This document shows positions 1-10,713 of a stretch of DNA of 64,000 bases, one piece after another; the stretch's first letter is position 1, and every line of letters starts with the position of its first letter. Origin of the DNA: Lutraria lutraria (lineage: Eukaryota; Mollusca; Bivalvia; Venerida; Mactridae); contig OZ026851.1 of the NCBI GenBank assembly GCA_964023205.1, positions 8,411,637-8,475,636 on the forward strand, in the 5' to 3' direction. The notes under the pieces are model-generated. The model was given only the letters and a program-made list of their open reading frames with translations. It had not been told where the DNA came from and searched no databases. Position numbers and translations under genes: made by a program.

Positions 1-1685
1 AAAGAAATTCAAATCAAGTTAAAACGTCATTAGACATACTGATACACATTTTACATACAAGATAAAATTTTATATTAATAGTATAAAAGAAGAATATTAT
101 GTTTAAAGGAAAATGATTTATATATCATACTGATCTTGAATATACTGAACTATTCTAAAAATTATAAAAATTATGCTGTCATATTTAAGTTGAAAGAACT
201 AGCAACACTTGTTGAGAAAAATTGAAGAGGTGCATACATTTGTAAAGTATTCATGAATGCATAGTCTTTGATTCTTGAAACTCAAAACGTTATGTAGAGG
301 GGAAATACCGCAGAGGTTACTTTTCCCAATTCAGGGTGCTTTGATAGTATATAAAGTTGACTTGTATATTTTTCAAAATGTGTTTTGTTCACAGTGTCTT
401 TAAGTGACATGTCATGTTTATAAAAGGCAATTCCATTCCAGGGTCCATGGCGGAATCTCTGTGGGCCTCCTTTCAACTATGTTGATAACTGTCTTGAGTC
501 AATGTCTAAAAGGGTAGGCATTGCATTTCTTGACAGACTCATTAGTAGTATTGAATCTGAATAGGGTATACATTTCATATAGGACTACAGGTTCATACGA
601 ATATATATATATATTCAATTTTCAGTTATTCAATTTATGTTGAATTCAGTTAGTAACTACTGCAGTATATAGTTCTATATAGATTAAATGCATTTATTTT
701 TTGTATGTACAAAATGGTTTGTTGTTTATGAAAAAAATCTATATTGTTTATTATCATAATTGATATTTAAAAATACTTAATACTGCATGAATAGTGTTAA
801 TAATTAACAGGGGCAATTACCTACCTGGACCACGGTCAATAGATGTGCACAGGTGTAAAAAGGTGTCAAAAAAAGTTATATAATTATGTAACAAAAAAGA
901 TAAGAAACAGAAAAGAAATATACATCAGTAAAAAAATAAAATACTTATATAATTATGCTATGTCATAGACAATACATATAATAATGAATTATAGCTACAT
1001 GGTTATGTTACATAACCAAATAACTTGATTTTTGCACTTCTAATATTTGCAAATGAACATACTTTATATATTTTCTGGACGTTCAACGTTTTAGACTGGC
1101 CGGTCAAAATTTCCTTAGATTTAAATCTCTTCGAGCAAATTTCGGACGAATCATGTAATCAACACAGTGCAAACGCTTTCAGCAGCATTGCAAACTGAAC
1201 GAATTAACCTAGCGACACCTTACATACAGCGTTACACCGACTGCATGTGACGGATATTGACGTGCACTAGGCAACACGGTGGACACGTGAGATATTAATT
1301 ATTTCATTGCAACCACATTGCACCACACTTTCACTGCAGAAAAATCACTTATATTACAGTTTTAAACATGTGCTCATATCGATCCAGTTGCTTAAAATTT
1401 TACAGAATATCAGCAATGTTTGTGCTTTATTTCAGTCAAAAAAAAAATGGATGTACAATCCTTTTCTAAGTATTGATATAGATACATTGAGTGAATCCTT
1501 TCTTTTTGGCTCAGTATACATGAAGAATTAAAGGAATAAGTGTGGTACACTGAGCTGAAACAATGACGGATAGAATTGGGGCATTTATAGTAAAAATATC
1601 ATTTGAATTACAAATATTTAAATCTTTAACAATAGAATCATTAACAGCAAATACATTGATGAATAGAACAATAAAATAGCAAATA
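1..1685. other. Non-coding AT-rich interval
   Basis: No convincing exon, RNA gene or repeat boundary is visible. Open frames here are short, lack splice-site context and resemble no family I know. The interval ends at the TA dinucleotide (1684-1685) that flanks the Tc1-type element. Confidence 0.6.
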
Positions 1686-3229
1686 CACTGCTCAAAATAT
1701 TTAAAGGATCATACTCATATTTTGGATTCTAGAATTCTAAACGCGTGTAAGAAGAAATAATCAATGTCACCTTATACTAACACGATCATTTAATCAATTG
1801 AAAAACAATTTTACGGTATTGTGATAAGAAATGGCAATTTCGTAGAAAGAAATGAGAGAAGTTAAAAAAAGCATTAATGATGAAAAGTTGTAATAAATTC
1901 AAAAATCAAAATCAAAACTTGCTACAACTGTCAGTGATCTGTATGACCACCCCGATGATTAACACATTCTTTGCACCTTCTATGCATGCTCATTATGAAG
2001 TTAGCAATAGTATATTGAGGTAACCCATCCCATTTCAATATGAGCGCCTGTGTAAGGTTCTGGACTGTCAGTGAAGGGTTGTTTCGTCTCGATATGCGCG
2101 TGTAAATGTAGTCTCATACATGATTGATAGGGTTTAAGTCGGGGGATGGTGCCGGCCAATCCATAATATCTATACCCTCATTGTTTAGGTAGGCTGTGAC
2201 CACACTAGCGGTATGCGGGCGTGCATTGACGTGCATTAGAAAGAAGCCGTCACCAATGGCTCCGGCAAATGGGCGCACAATGGGATCCAGAATCTCAACC
2301 CGATAACTCAATGCTGTAAGAGTTCCTCTGTCAATGACATACAGGTCCAGGCGACCACGTAAACATATTCCTCCCCACACCATTACCGACCTACCTCTGA
2401 AAAGGTCTTGTTCGACAATATTACAACTTGGATATAACGTTCTTCACGACGTCTTCAAACACGTACACGCCTATCACTATCATCCGTGAACAGTCAAGTC
2501 TGCCATTCGTTCATTCACCATTGCAAGTGTTCTTGAGCAAAGTCCAGGCGGCTATTTCTGTAAAAAGGTGGCAAAACTGGGTCGCGAATGGGCCGTCTAG
2601 CGTCAAGGCCACGTTCACGTAGCCTGTTATGTACCGTCTAGTTGGATAAACGACGACCTGTGACAAGCTGGAATTCATTGCGGAACCCAACAGCAGTAGA
2701 CTGTTGATTTCTAAGCGCCATGTTACCAATAAATCGGTTTTGTGTATCCGTGGTACAGCATCCGGGCCCCTGTCCCGGACGTCTGGTGTAACGTCCGGTC
2801 TCCTGGTACCGCGAAAAGAGTCTAGCAAATACGCTCTGAGAAACGTCAAAGGCCTTTACCACTTGTCATTGTGATGACTCAAGTTCGATCAACTGTACCG
2901 CTCTAGCGACATCCGTGGGCTCGAAATAGCGTCTAACACAAGTTATGGGTGTTACAAACAGTAACAGAAAAAGAAAAACTTGAAAAACTCTCATTCCATT
3001 ACTTTACTTTACCTTTTTAAGTATAAAGTGATTTCGCGAAACGTGTCTCAATGTGTGGTTGGTATGTTTGCCGCCAAAACAGACCAAATAAACTCGTGCT
3101 AAAATTCACCATTTGCACGTTAATTACACGAGTATACATTGTTCTACCTATACCAGTATAACGCGATATGTATTTACAGCTAATTAACAAGCAGAGATAT
3201 ATGTGATCCTTTAAGTACTTTGATCAGTG
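1686..3229 (-). mobile_element. Tc1/mariner-type transposon, complete ends, inactive
   Basis: A 1544-bp element is bounded by inverted ends that both read CACTG and then TTTAAAGGATCA after about ten less conserved bases. Each end is flanked by TA (1684-1685 and 3230-3231), the target duplication of Tc1/mariner elements. Near-complete ends with a broken transposase suggest a fairly recent but dead copy. Length is within the usual 1.3-1.7 kb of the family. Confidence 0.9.
2105..2862 (-). pseudogene. Tc1-like transposase remnant
   Basis: Read on the minus strand, 2862-2638 encodes a helix-turn-helix DNA-binding part (GRYTRRPGQG linker). Around 2620-2520 a second frame gives GLDARRP and FAQEHLQW, typical of the middle of Tc1 transposases. 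Around 2480 the first catalytic Asp lies in LFTDDS. A third frame at 2383-2114 gives VWGGI, NARPHTA and SPDLNP, the C-terminal catalytic half. At least three frames are needed, so there are frameshifts. The usual Asp before NARPH is Val, the usual Glu after SPDLNPI is Asn, and the next Trp codon is a stop. In intact relatives the protein cuts and pastes the element; this copy cannot. Confidence 0.9.
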
Positions 3230-3372
3230 TACAATGATGGTTAGAACCGAATATAATATTGATCAATACTAAATGCAAAGATGGGTAGAAATACAATATA
3301 AATAGCAAAACAATTATGAATGGAGCTAAGACATTTATGGCAAACACTATAATTAATGCAGCGTTTAATGCA

Positions 3373-3617
3373 CAGTCAAATCTGTTTTAGCGACCACCTC
3401 CGAATAAAGGCCATCTTGTGAATAAAGGCCATCCTGTGAATAAAGGTCATCTTGTGAATAAAGGCCATCCTGTGAATAAAGGCCATCTTTTGAATAAAGG
3501 TCATTCTTTTAAAAATTGCTGTTGTTTGTTTAGAACAAAATGACCGCCGAATAAAGGCCACCTGTCAATAAAAGTCACATTTTGTCTTTCCAATGGGTTT
3601 GTTCACAAGTTTGACTG
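3373..3617. mobile_element. TA-type MITE carrying an 18-bp minisatellite
   Basis: The left end reads CAGTCAAATCTG and the right end is its inverse, AAGTTTGACTG followed by TA. Size is about 245 bp with no coding capacity. The termini look like pogo/Tigger-type (Tc1/mariner superfamily) ends; that assignment is inference. Related pieces that share ACCTCCGAATAAA lie near 56222-56460 and 58895-59075. Confidence 0.65.
3403..3512. repeat. 18-bp tandem repeat inside the MITE
   Basis: About six copies of an 18-bp unit, GAATAAAGGCCATCTTGT with C/T changes. The unit is a multiple of three, so it opens a repetitive minus-strand frame (MAFIHK-type repeats) that I regard as non-coding. Confidence 0.85.
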
Positions 3618-4756
3618 TAAAAAGTTACAATTAAAACTAGGAAACTCAATCAAAGGATGTTAGTACTACATCATCGCGCACCTGTAAGGGTCCTACCTGA
3701 ACACGAAAACGTACACAAACCCGAGTAAAAAAGGTAAATGTCATTTTTCACTTTAAAATGCATATTTTTAGAAAAAATCAAAGTTGCGCGTCAAACAATT
3801 ACATGGTTTAAATTCATAATGGTGCAGTTAAATTTATTGTTGAGAAGCCCATTTGAGCCAGAAAGATGTTTTCAGAGGTCCATCCTGAATTCTGTCACAA
3901 AACTGATAACAGCATTTGTCTTTTTCGCACAACGCACAACTTTGATTTTTTTGAGCATTAAATGTACATTTAAAAGTGAAAACAATAACATTTTACCTTT
4001 CTTGTTTACGTTTTCGTGTCTAGGGAGGACCCTTTAACAGATGCACGATAATATAATTCTGTGTCACAATATCAATCTCCTGTGCAAAGTATCCTACCAT
4101 TCATCAAGTAATTACACTTTACTATGAACAGGGTCTTTCAATTGAATGGTCTGGACTCGTGCTCTTCATGCGCTTATCTCTGTATAAACATCAAGTTGTG
4201 CTGTCGATACTTATCGGAGAGCTTTTTTCACGCGTGTATAGATAACACACACATTTTCAATTTCCATTTAGTCAAAACAAGAGATCGAAAATTTAGAATA
4301 AAATCATGAATTAACTGAGTAATGATCTTTCTAAAATGTGTTGCAAGCAATTCAGCAATAGATGATTATTAAAGACGGAATCACTTACTAAAAATAGTAG
4401 ATTCCATTACAACTGGTCAAACTCAAAATGGCGACTTCGTCAAAAAGGCTCAAATTCATGTATTATTATTTCTTAGCATCGGAAACAATATGAAAAAGTA
4501 ACCGCATGATTTAATTCAACAACCTTTAAAAGACATGAGTTAATCCCGACTACATCACTCTATAACTTAAAAGGGTTATATTTACTTACGAAAAATACAC
4601 GCCTTGCGACAACAATCTAGATCTGGGCTTAAAACGAGTTTTCGTCCATTATATACCGTCGGATTTCAACATAAATAAATGGATTTTATCGTAAGAAATT
4701 GGTCAAATTAGAAGTGGATATTTACGATCTAACTTTTCGTGGAGCACTACACCAAT
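3618..4756. other. Non-coding interval
   Basis: No gene recognised. The short frames around 3738-4309 lack splice context and family motifs. The interval ends with ACACCAAT (4749-4756), one copy of the target duplication of the following foldback element. Confidence 0.55.
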
Positions 4757-5891
4757 CACAGGTGCCTGACGAATCTGGTCTGACACGCCCCCCCCCCGCA
4801 ATATACACATAATAAATACAAGGTATGCAACGAGTCGTTTTTCCGACCTCACACTGTCCCGAAATAATGACCAACTGAGAATACAAATGAAGTCCTATGA
4901 TCAAATAAACTTATTCAGTCGGCGCTTAAATAATTATTCTTCCTATCAAACACATTTTTTTATTTCAAAATGAACTTAAAAGCAACGTTTTAGTCTCAGT
5001 TTCTACGAAATATTGCCGTTTTTTGGAAAATCGAGTTAAACCTGTCCCCTAGATTTCACGCTTTCACTCATCATTTTGGCGTTTTTTTCGGAGATTTATA
5101 CGGAAACCATGCGTGTTTTGGCATGTACGTATTTCTTCGATGTTGCGGCACTTTTTGCAGGTATAAAGACAATCCTACCTGGTTTACTAATCGCAATAAT
5201 CGTTAATTTCTACAAATAATCAGTCCTTTCGTTGACACAACGTGCATTTTGACCGAAGTAGTCCGCATTATTTAATTATTCATGTAAACTATCACATCAT
5301 TGGTCAACAATAAAAAGAATTCACATGTGTTTTAACTACAACCAATGAAAATGTTTGTTTATAACTTCATGTGACGTCAGCTTTACATGTGGACTTGTTC
5401 GATCAAAATGGCCGTTGTGTCAGAGAAAGGATAGTTTATTTGTAGAAATTAACAATTATTGCGATTAGTTAACCAGGTAGGATTGTCTTTATACCTGCAA
5501 TCAGTGCCGAAACATCAAAAAAATACGTACGTGCCAAAACACGCATGTTTTCCGTATAAATCTCCGGAAAAAACGCCAAAATGATGAGTGAAAGCGTGAA
5601 ATCTAGGGGACAGGTTTAACTCGATTTTCCAAAAAACGGCAATATTTCGTAGAAACTGAGACTAAAACGTTGCTTTTAAGTTCATTTTGAAATAAAATAA
5701 TGTGTTTAATAGGAAGAATAATTATTTAAACGCCGACTGAATAAGTTTATTTGCTCATTGGACTTCATTTGTATCCTCAGTTGGTCATTATTTCGGGACA
5801 GTGTGAGGTCGGAAAAACGACTCGTTGCATACCTTGTATTTATTATGTGTATATTGGGGGCGTGTCAGACCAGATTCGTCAGGCACCTGTG
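4757..5891. mobile_element. Long-inverted-repeat foldback element with 8-bp target duplication
   Basis: The left arm (about 4757-5270) is an imperfect inverse copy of the right arm (about 5385-5891), roughly 500 bp each around a spacer of about 115 bp. Both ends begin CACAGGTGCC. The element is flanked on both sides by the direct repeat ACACCAAT (4749-4756 and 5892-5899), which marks it as an inserted mobile element rather than a chance palindrome. An 8-bp duplication is usual for hAT, P and Merlin-type elements; the terminal bases do not decide among them. There is no transposase frame, so it would need proteins from elsewhere. The short minus-strand frame in the left arm is a chance frame. 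Confidence 0.9.
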
Positions 5892-6522
5892 ACACCAATA
5901 ATGTTTAGTAATTTGTAAATATTAGGGTATCTATTTCAATGCGTTCTTCACCGTTTCACAATGACGGCCATCTTGCGCGCGATCATGTGATCGCTACCCA
6001 ACGCTTTAATTTACGGAGTCCAGACCCTTCTATTTGAGTGACCCTGCTATGAATCAGGACGGAGCGGAATTTATCTAGCAATAGAAAACAAACCTTATGA
6101 AATGTCAACAATATCCATGACGGTCTGAATTCCCTGTCACACTAGCCAGTAGCCAAATATGCTCTTAAATAAGCATTTTACCAAGTATCTACACGTGGTC
6201 TATATAAGATTACTAACTGGGCTCTCCAACGTATACACTCTTGAGTTTTTCACAGATAAAATCAACCGTGCATGACAAAACCCGTGCTATTAAACACAAG
6301 ACAGCGCTGGCTTAACATAGAGATATAAAAGTAACGGTAATTCAGCAAAAATACACTTAAAACGAAATATTTTGTTTAAAAACTATATTGTACCCCGAAT
6401 CAATGTACGGAGATAAGCATTAAAAACATATCAGTCAACTTAGTTACAAATAAAATTTTGTTTAAAGCAAATTGTTTAGAGATTGTTTGCGTATGTTATT
6501 GTTTTTACTTTTGATTGTATTA
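5892..6522. other. Non-coding interval
   Basis: Holds the right target duplication of the foldback element (5892-5899) and otherwise no gene or repeat I can recognise. Confidence 0.5.
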
Positions 6523-6907
6523 CAGTATAACCCCTGAATACCGGACCCCTTCCGGACTGAGCCAAAAGTCCGGTTTTCTGAGAATTCCGGTTTTCAGAGA
6601 ACTTTTGATAAAATTGGAAATTTATCCAAACTTGGTCTTGTGGGTGACTGATTTGTACATTATATGTACCACACTTGTCAGTCCGAATATACAACTTGAA
6701 AATATGCGCGTCCGGTATTCAGGGGTAAAATATAGTTTGACATCCATTAGCGGACGGTAAAAACCGTCCGGTATCCGGAATTCTGAGGTTCCGGTATTCA
6801 GAGAACTTTTTGCATTGATCATAGAAGAGAAAAAATGGGACTTGAAAAATCGTCCGATATTCAGACAATTCCGGTTTTCAGGGAGTCCGGTTTTCGGGGT
6901 TATACAG
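6523..6907. mobile_element. 385-bp TA-flanked MITE rich in TCCGG repeats
   Basis: The left end reads CAGTATAACCCC and the right end is its near-perfect inverse, GGGGTTATACAG. TA flanks each side (6521-6522, 6908-6909). Many copies of a short motif like CCGGTWTTCRGRG lie toward both ends and in both orientations. The termini resemble pogo/Tigger DNA transposons. The small frames on both strands are by-products of the repeats. Confidence 0.85.
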
Positions 6908-7079
6908 TACATATGTATGAGTACAGACTAACACAAGGCATAAAAAATACTTGTTTCTGGACACATGCTTATTAAAAATAATTAAGATAGCTACAGTCGA
7001 TTTAAAGTTAATTGAGAACCGTTGTAAATATTCACATTTTTCCGAGGTAGATCAGGTTATTTACTGGTTGAATGACTTT

Positions 7080-7150
7080 ATATTGTAACAGAAAACTATC
7101 GTGGCTCAGAGGTAAAGCTTTGATTTTTTATTAGTAACGGCCACGAGTTC
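7080..7150 (+). repeat. tRNA-like SINE head (fragment)
   Basis: GTGGCTCAGAGGTAAAGC resembles a polymerase III A box, and GAGTTCAAAACTG about 40 bases later a weak B box. The segment does not fold into a good tRNA, so I read it as a decayed tRNA-derived SINE. Confidence 0.4.
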
Positions 7151-7404
7151 AAAACTGCCAAAATGCTTTATTTATTGTATTTTTTTATTAATAATCATAT
7201 AGTATTCGAAACTGCAATTTCTTTCCGACTTTCAAGAATTACCCTTCAAATTGTGAAAAACAAAATTAATATCTTGTTTCATATACACAATAATGTGTAC
7301 TATAACATATACATGCAGTATGCAGTAGAGAAGGGGATGAACTGTTAACTGATATTAATCAAAAGAAAAAAACATATACAAAATATAGTTATAAAATGAC
7401 ATTA

Positions 7405-7485
7405 ACTAGGTTCGAACCAATGGTTAAAATGATGAATACCTCAAAATCATCAGCACTAACCTTTACGCTATTGAGGCAGTTGTAT
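7405..7485 (-). repeat. tRNA-like SINE head (fragment)
   Basis: Read on the minus strand, TAGCGTAAAGGTTAGTGC resembles an A box and GGTTCGAACC is a very good B-box core. Arms do not pair well enough for a functional tRNA. It lies inverted relative to the similar head at 7080-7150. Confidence 0.45.
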
Positions 7486-7689
7486 TTATGTTTTCTCTAT
7501 CTTATCTATAACGGTTACCGGGTTTACCTGTTACACCTAAATATCGAAATGAGACTAATCCCTCATTAGCATGCAACTTTAAATCGACTATAGGTAAGGA
7601 GTTTTTATTGATTTATTTTATTATTTTTGAAAGCATGCGGAAAGGCAGAAAGTGAACCAGTAATAGTACCATACCTTGTGTCGTATAAA

Positions 7690-7880
7690 AAGTCATTTCA
7701 GGGCCGCCCAATATAGAGGGGCTCGGAGAGAAGATACAGGAGAACTGGGCATTTAGGTCCCTAATCTTTACAAATAGTTTTTTATGATTCTTTATCGTGC
7801 CCTGTATAAAGCACCGATTTACGCTCACCGATTTTCCTGGAATTATCTAGACAGAGTACTGGACTCGGTCGTTGGGATGG
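7690..7880 (-). repeat. SINE body copy
   Basis: The segment shares TTCTTTATCGTGCCC, then GTGTAAAGCAYCGAT-like and TCTAGACAGAGTACTGG-like blocks, in the same order with copies at 31790-31990, 35640-35935, 48770-48950 and, inverted, 59095-59400. The copies are divergent. It is assigned to the minus strand by comparison with the 48770-48950 copy, whose tRNA-like head is at its right end. Confidence 0.6.
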
Positions 7881-8064
7881 GGACACTGAAAAATGTCCCA
7901 GAAATAAATGAAGACTGAATCGGGATATGTAATATTTCAATTTCCATTCATTAGCAAGTCTGAACGCTGCAGCAAAATCAGCTGAATTGGTATATTTTAT
8001 GTAACTTTAAGGTTTATAGATTTAACTTTGTTTTGAACCATTTTACAAATAATATTTTTTTATT

Positions 8065-8131
8065 ATTGGACGAAAGACATCGCCTGGTGAGAAGCTAGTG
8101 CGCTAACCACTGTGCTAACTGGACAACCAGA
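8065..8131 (-). repeat. tRNA-derived SINE head
   Basis: On the minus strand the sequence reads GCACAGTGGTTAGCGCAC followed by TAGCTTCTCACCAGGCGATG. This is a typical A-box and anticodon-arm region of a tRNA-derived SINE, but the B-box half is degraded. Confidence 0.5.
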
Positions 8132-8981
8132 TAATGATTACAATTTACCAGTATAGAAGGGCTCAGAAATGCAATCAGCACTTCCTACGGTATACTGTGC
8201 ACAATAAACTTATTTACAGAAACAAAACATTATCAGGCCGAAAGTCTACTCTAGTAGATGAGACATCGAGAAAATATTTGAAAGGCGATGTCTTCCTTCC
8301 AATCATAAAAACTTACTTAGTGACTGATTATATCTTTCATATTGTGTGATGTATTTTGTTCTGTGCCATGTTGAAATACCGATACTTATATACACTCCAT
8401 GGTGAAACGTATTTTCCATTACGCTACATTGGATTTATTCAACCAAATAAAATTATGATACAGACATCAGGGTCTAAACAGAATACAAGTTGTAACTTCC
8501 AACAAGCATGATATGTTGCAACCAAACTTGTAATAAAAGCAACAAAGCTTTGCAAATGATAGCTAAACAGACAAGGGAAATAAATATTTTGTAAAGTTTA
8601 TCTAAAAACAATACGGTTCCGTACTTTTCCCGGATTACTTAGCACAAAACAAACAAAATGGCGCCGATATTTTTCATTTTCTCGTCATTTCTTTGGTCAT
8701 ATATCTTTGCTAAAAAAATGTATGTGTTTTACACATGACAATATTTTCCCTGGACTGTCAGAGATGTATGACCTGCGTCTGATACGCACGTGTGACCTTT
8801 ACACGAATGATTACAGTACAGTAAACAATTACAAAATTTATTATTCTATACGCCAAATATAATTAAGATTTTCACAATCTTATGGCCAAATGATTTCTTT
8901 TTAACAATGACACGTGTCAAAGTGGTAGACAAATTAATATTAAACTATGGAATAAATTGAATAGGTATGAAAAACAGCGTA

Positions 8982-9163
8982 CAGTCGCTTCAAACTTTCG
9001 CATCTTATTGTAGTGTAAAACGTTTCTGGGGACTTCAGTTTCATTTCGAACTTGCGCATCAAATCTATATTGCAAATAGAAGGAAATTCGCCGGGACTGA
9101 CGAACGATTTCGAACTATCACATTTTTCGAACTATCGCATTTCGGACTATCGCGATTCAACTG
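8982..9163. mobile_element. 182-bp TA-flanked MITE
   Basis: Ends read CAGTCGCTTCAAA and, inverted on the right, CAGTTGAATCGCGA. TA flanks both sides. Inside the right half, TTCGAACTATCGCA-like units repeat, as in pogo/Tigger ends. The plus-strand frame that crosses it is not a gene. Confidence 0.7.
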
Positions 9164-10626
9164 TATTGACATTTGCGGTGATTATCACGTAACATATTAC
9201 GGTCTCCTAATAAAAGTACAGCAAAAGGTTCGTCGACCAAGTATGAGATTTGTGTATGATACCACTCGTGCATCGAAATGACAATAAACGAGTATATGTG
9301 CGATATAGAACACATGTTTTATTCATATTGATCACTAGGTACTTCAATATGACAAATAAAACATTCAGTTTTCATATACGTATTTATTGCTAATGTTCAA
9401 AAGGAAACGTGTATATCTTGTATTTGGTTGGTCACTTTTTTTACCTGATTTTAATCAAAATATGCTATGTAGAGAGAAATATAAATTATTGTGAACAAAT
9501 AGATGGAGAACGGACATAAACAAATTTAATGGGTTCATTGCACAGACAATTCTCCGTCTTTTGCAAGATGCATGCACGTACCTATTTACAAGACAATGAA
9601 AGTATCATGGCATTGACGATTGTTCGTATGGATTCCTAATCCTAGGCATTTTCATTCAAAAGTTTAGAAATTTACTTTTCTTTGCTTAAAAAGGCAATGT
9701 TTATCAATTCGATAAAATTTAGTAGCCACTGGCCCTGGTTGTTTCATGCTAAACGAAATCATACAGTTTGAATTATATGGCACAGACAACAGAACAGAAT
9801 ACGCTCGCAGAATGATATTTCTGACGAATACAGTGTACATAATCATATTATATTAAAACATGACATATCAATCAGATCTAAAAAACGAAAAACAATATAA
9901 GATAACTAATTATAATTGGAGATTATGAAGTTATGATTGATTTTAGGAATTTACGGTGGTATAGAACAGGCTTACACAACTATAAATAGTCAATATATCA
10001 CTATGAGTCTACATACGTTACTGAAGCGAATATCATACTGGCCTGCATTGAGTATTATCGTATATGAAATTCCTGAATACATTTATTTACATATCTTTGA
10101 AATTCTATCCACCATTATCGCGGATGCAGACGTTTTATTTGATGATTTATACATTTGTATAAAGTACTTGTCGTATACCGAGCTTGAAACTAATACACGC
10201 TTCCGGCCAGAACTTGAGTCAAAATAAAGTTATGCAAGAATAGAGACAAGAGCGGGACCATTATTTATCTGTTTTTATCCGAAGTTAAAACAAAGTCAAT
10301 CACCAAATAGGTGTTCAAGGGAAGCAACTGCGCTAGTAATGTAAGAAATAAGTCTTGTCTCTGGCAAATGACTCAAATGAAATACACTGAAATCGGAGTA
10401 CGCAATCACTTAGATATCTAATACATTTCTACTTCCGAGTATCTATTGGAGAACGTACATTTTCTTTAGAAATGTAAAAAATAACCGCCCTAAGAGGAAC
10501 ATATCTACTACTAGGGGAGGTAAGTAGTACTCGTCCGACGACAACGTTAACTGATTTTAAGTCGATTTAGTTTACACATTGTCCTGGGGGAAATTCCGAA
10601 TTTATTGAAAACGAAAGTAGTGTTCA
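9164..10626. other. Upstream region of the B-box gene, no gene seen
   Basis: AT-rich sequence without recognisable exons. Promoter elements of the downstream gene presumably lie toward its right end, but no TATA or initiator motif is clear enough to call. Confidence 0.45.
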
Positions 10627-10713
10627 ATGTCAAAGAAAGAAAATGGCGTTTGGAGGTCGTTCTCAATTGAAAATGTCGGAGGAAACATTCGACTTTGTGT
10701 GTACTACCTGTGA
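10627..10713 (+). promoter_or_regulatory. Overlapping upstream ORF of the B-box gene
   Basis: An ATG at 10627 opens a 28-codon frame ending in TGA at 10711-10713. It overlaps the start of the B-box coding sequence (10643) in a different frame. If the transcript starts upstream of it, this could lower translation of the main frame. The transcript start is not known. Confidence 0.35.

Noticed and set aside
3376..3561. Minus-strand MAFIHK-repeat protein
   Set aside because: Translation of the 18-bp tandem repeat within a MITE.
8967..9281. Plus-strand frame of 104 codons
   Set aside because: Runs through a TA-flanked MITE and has no family resemblance.
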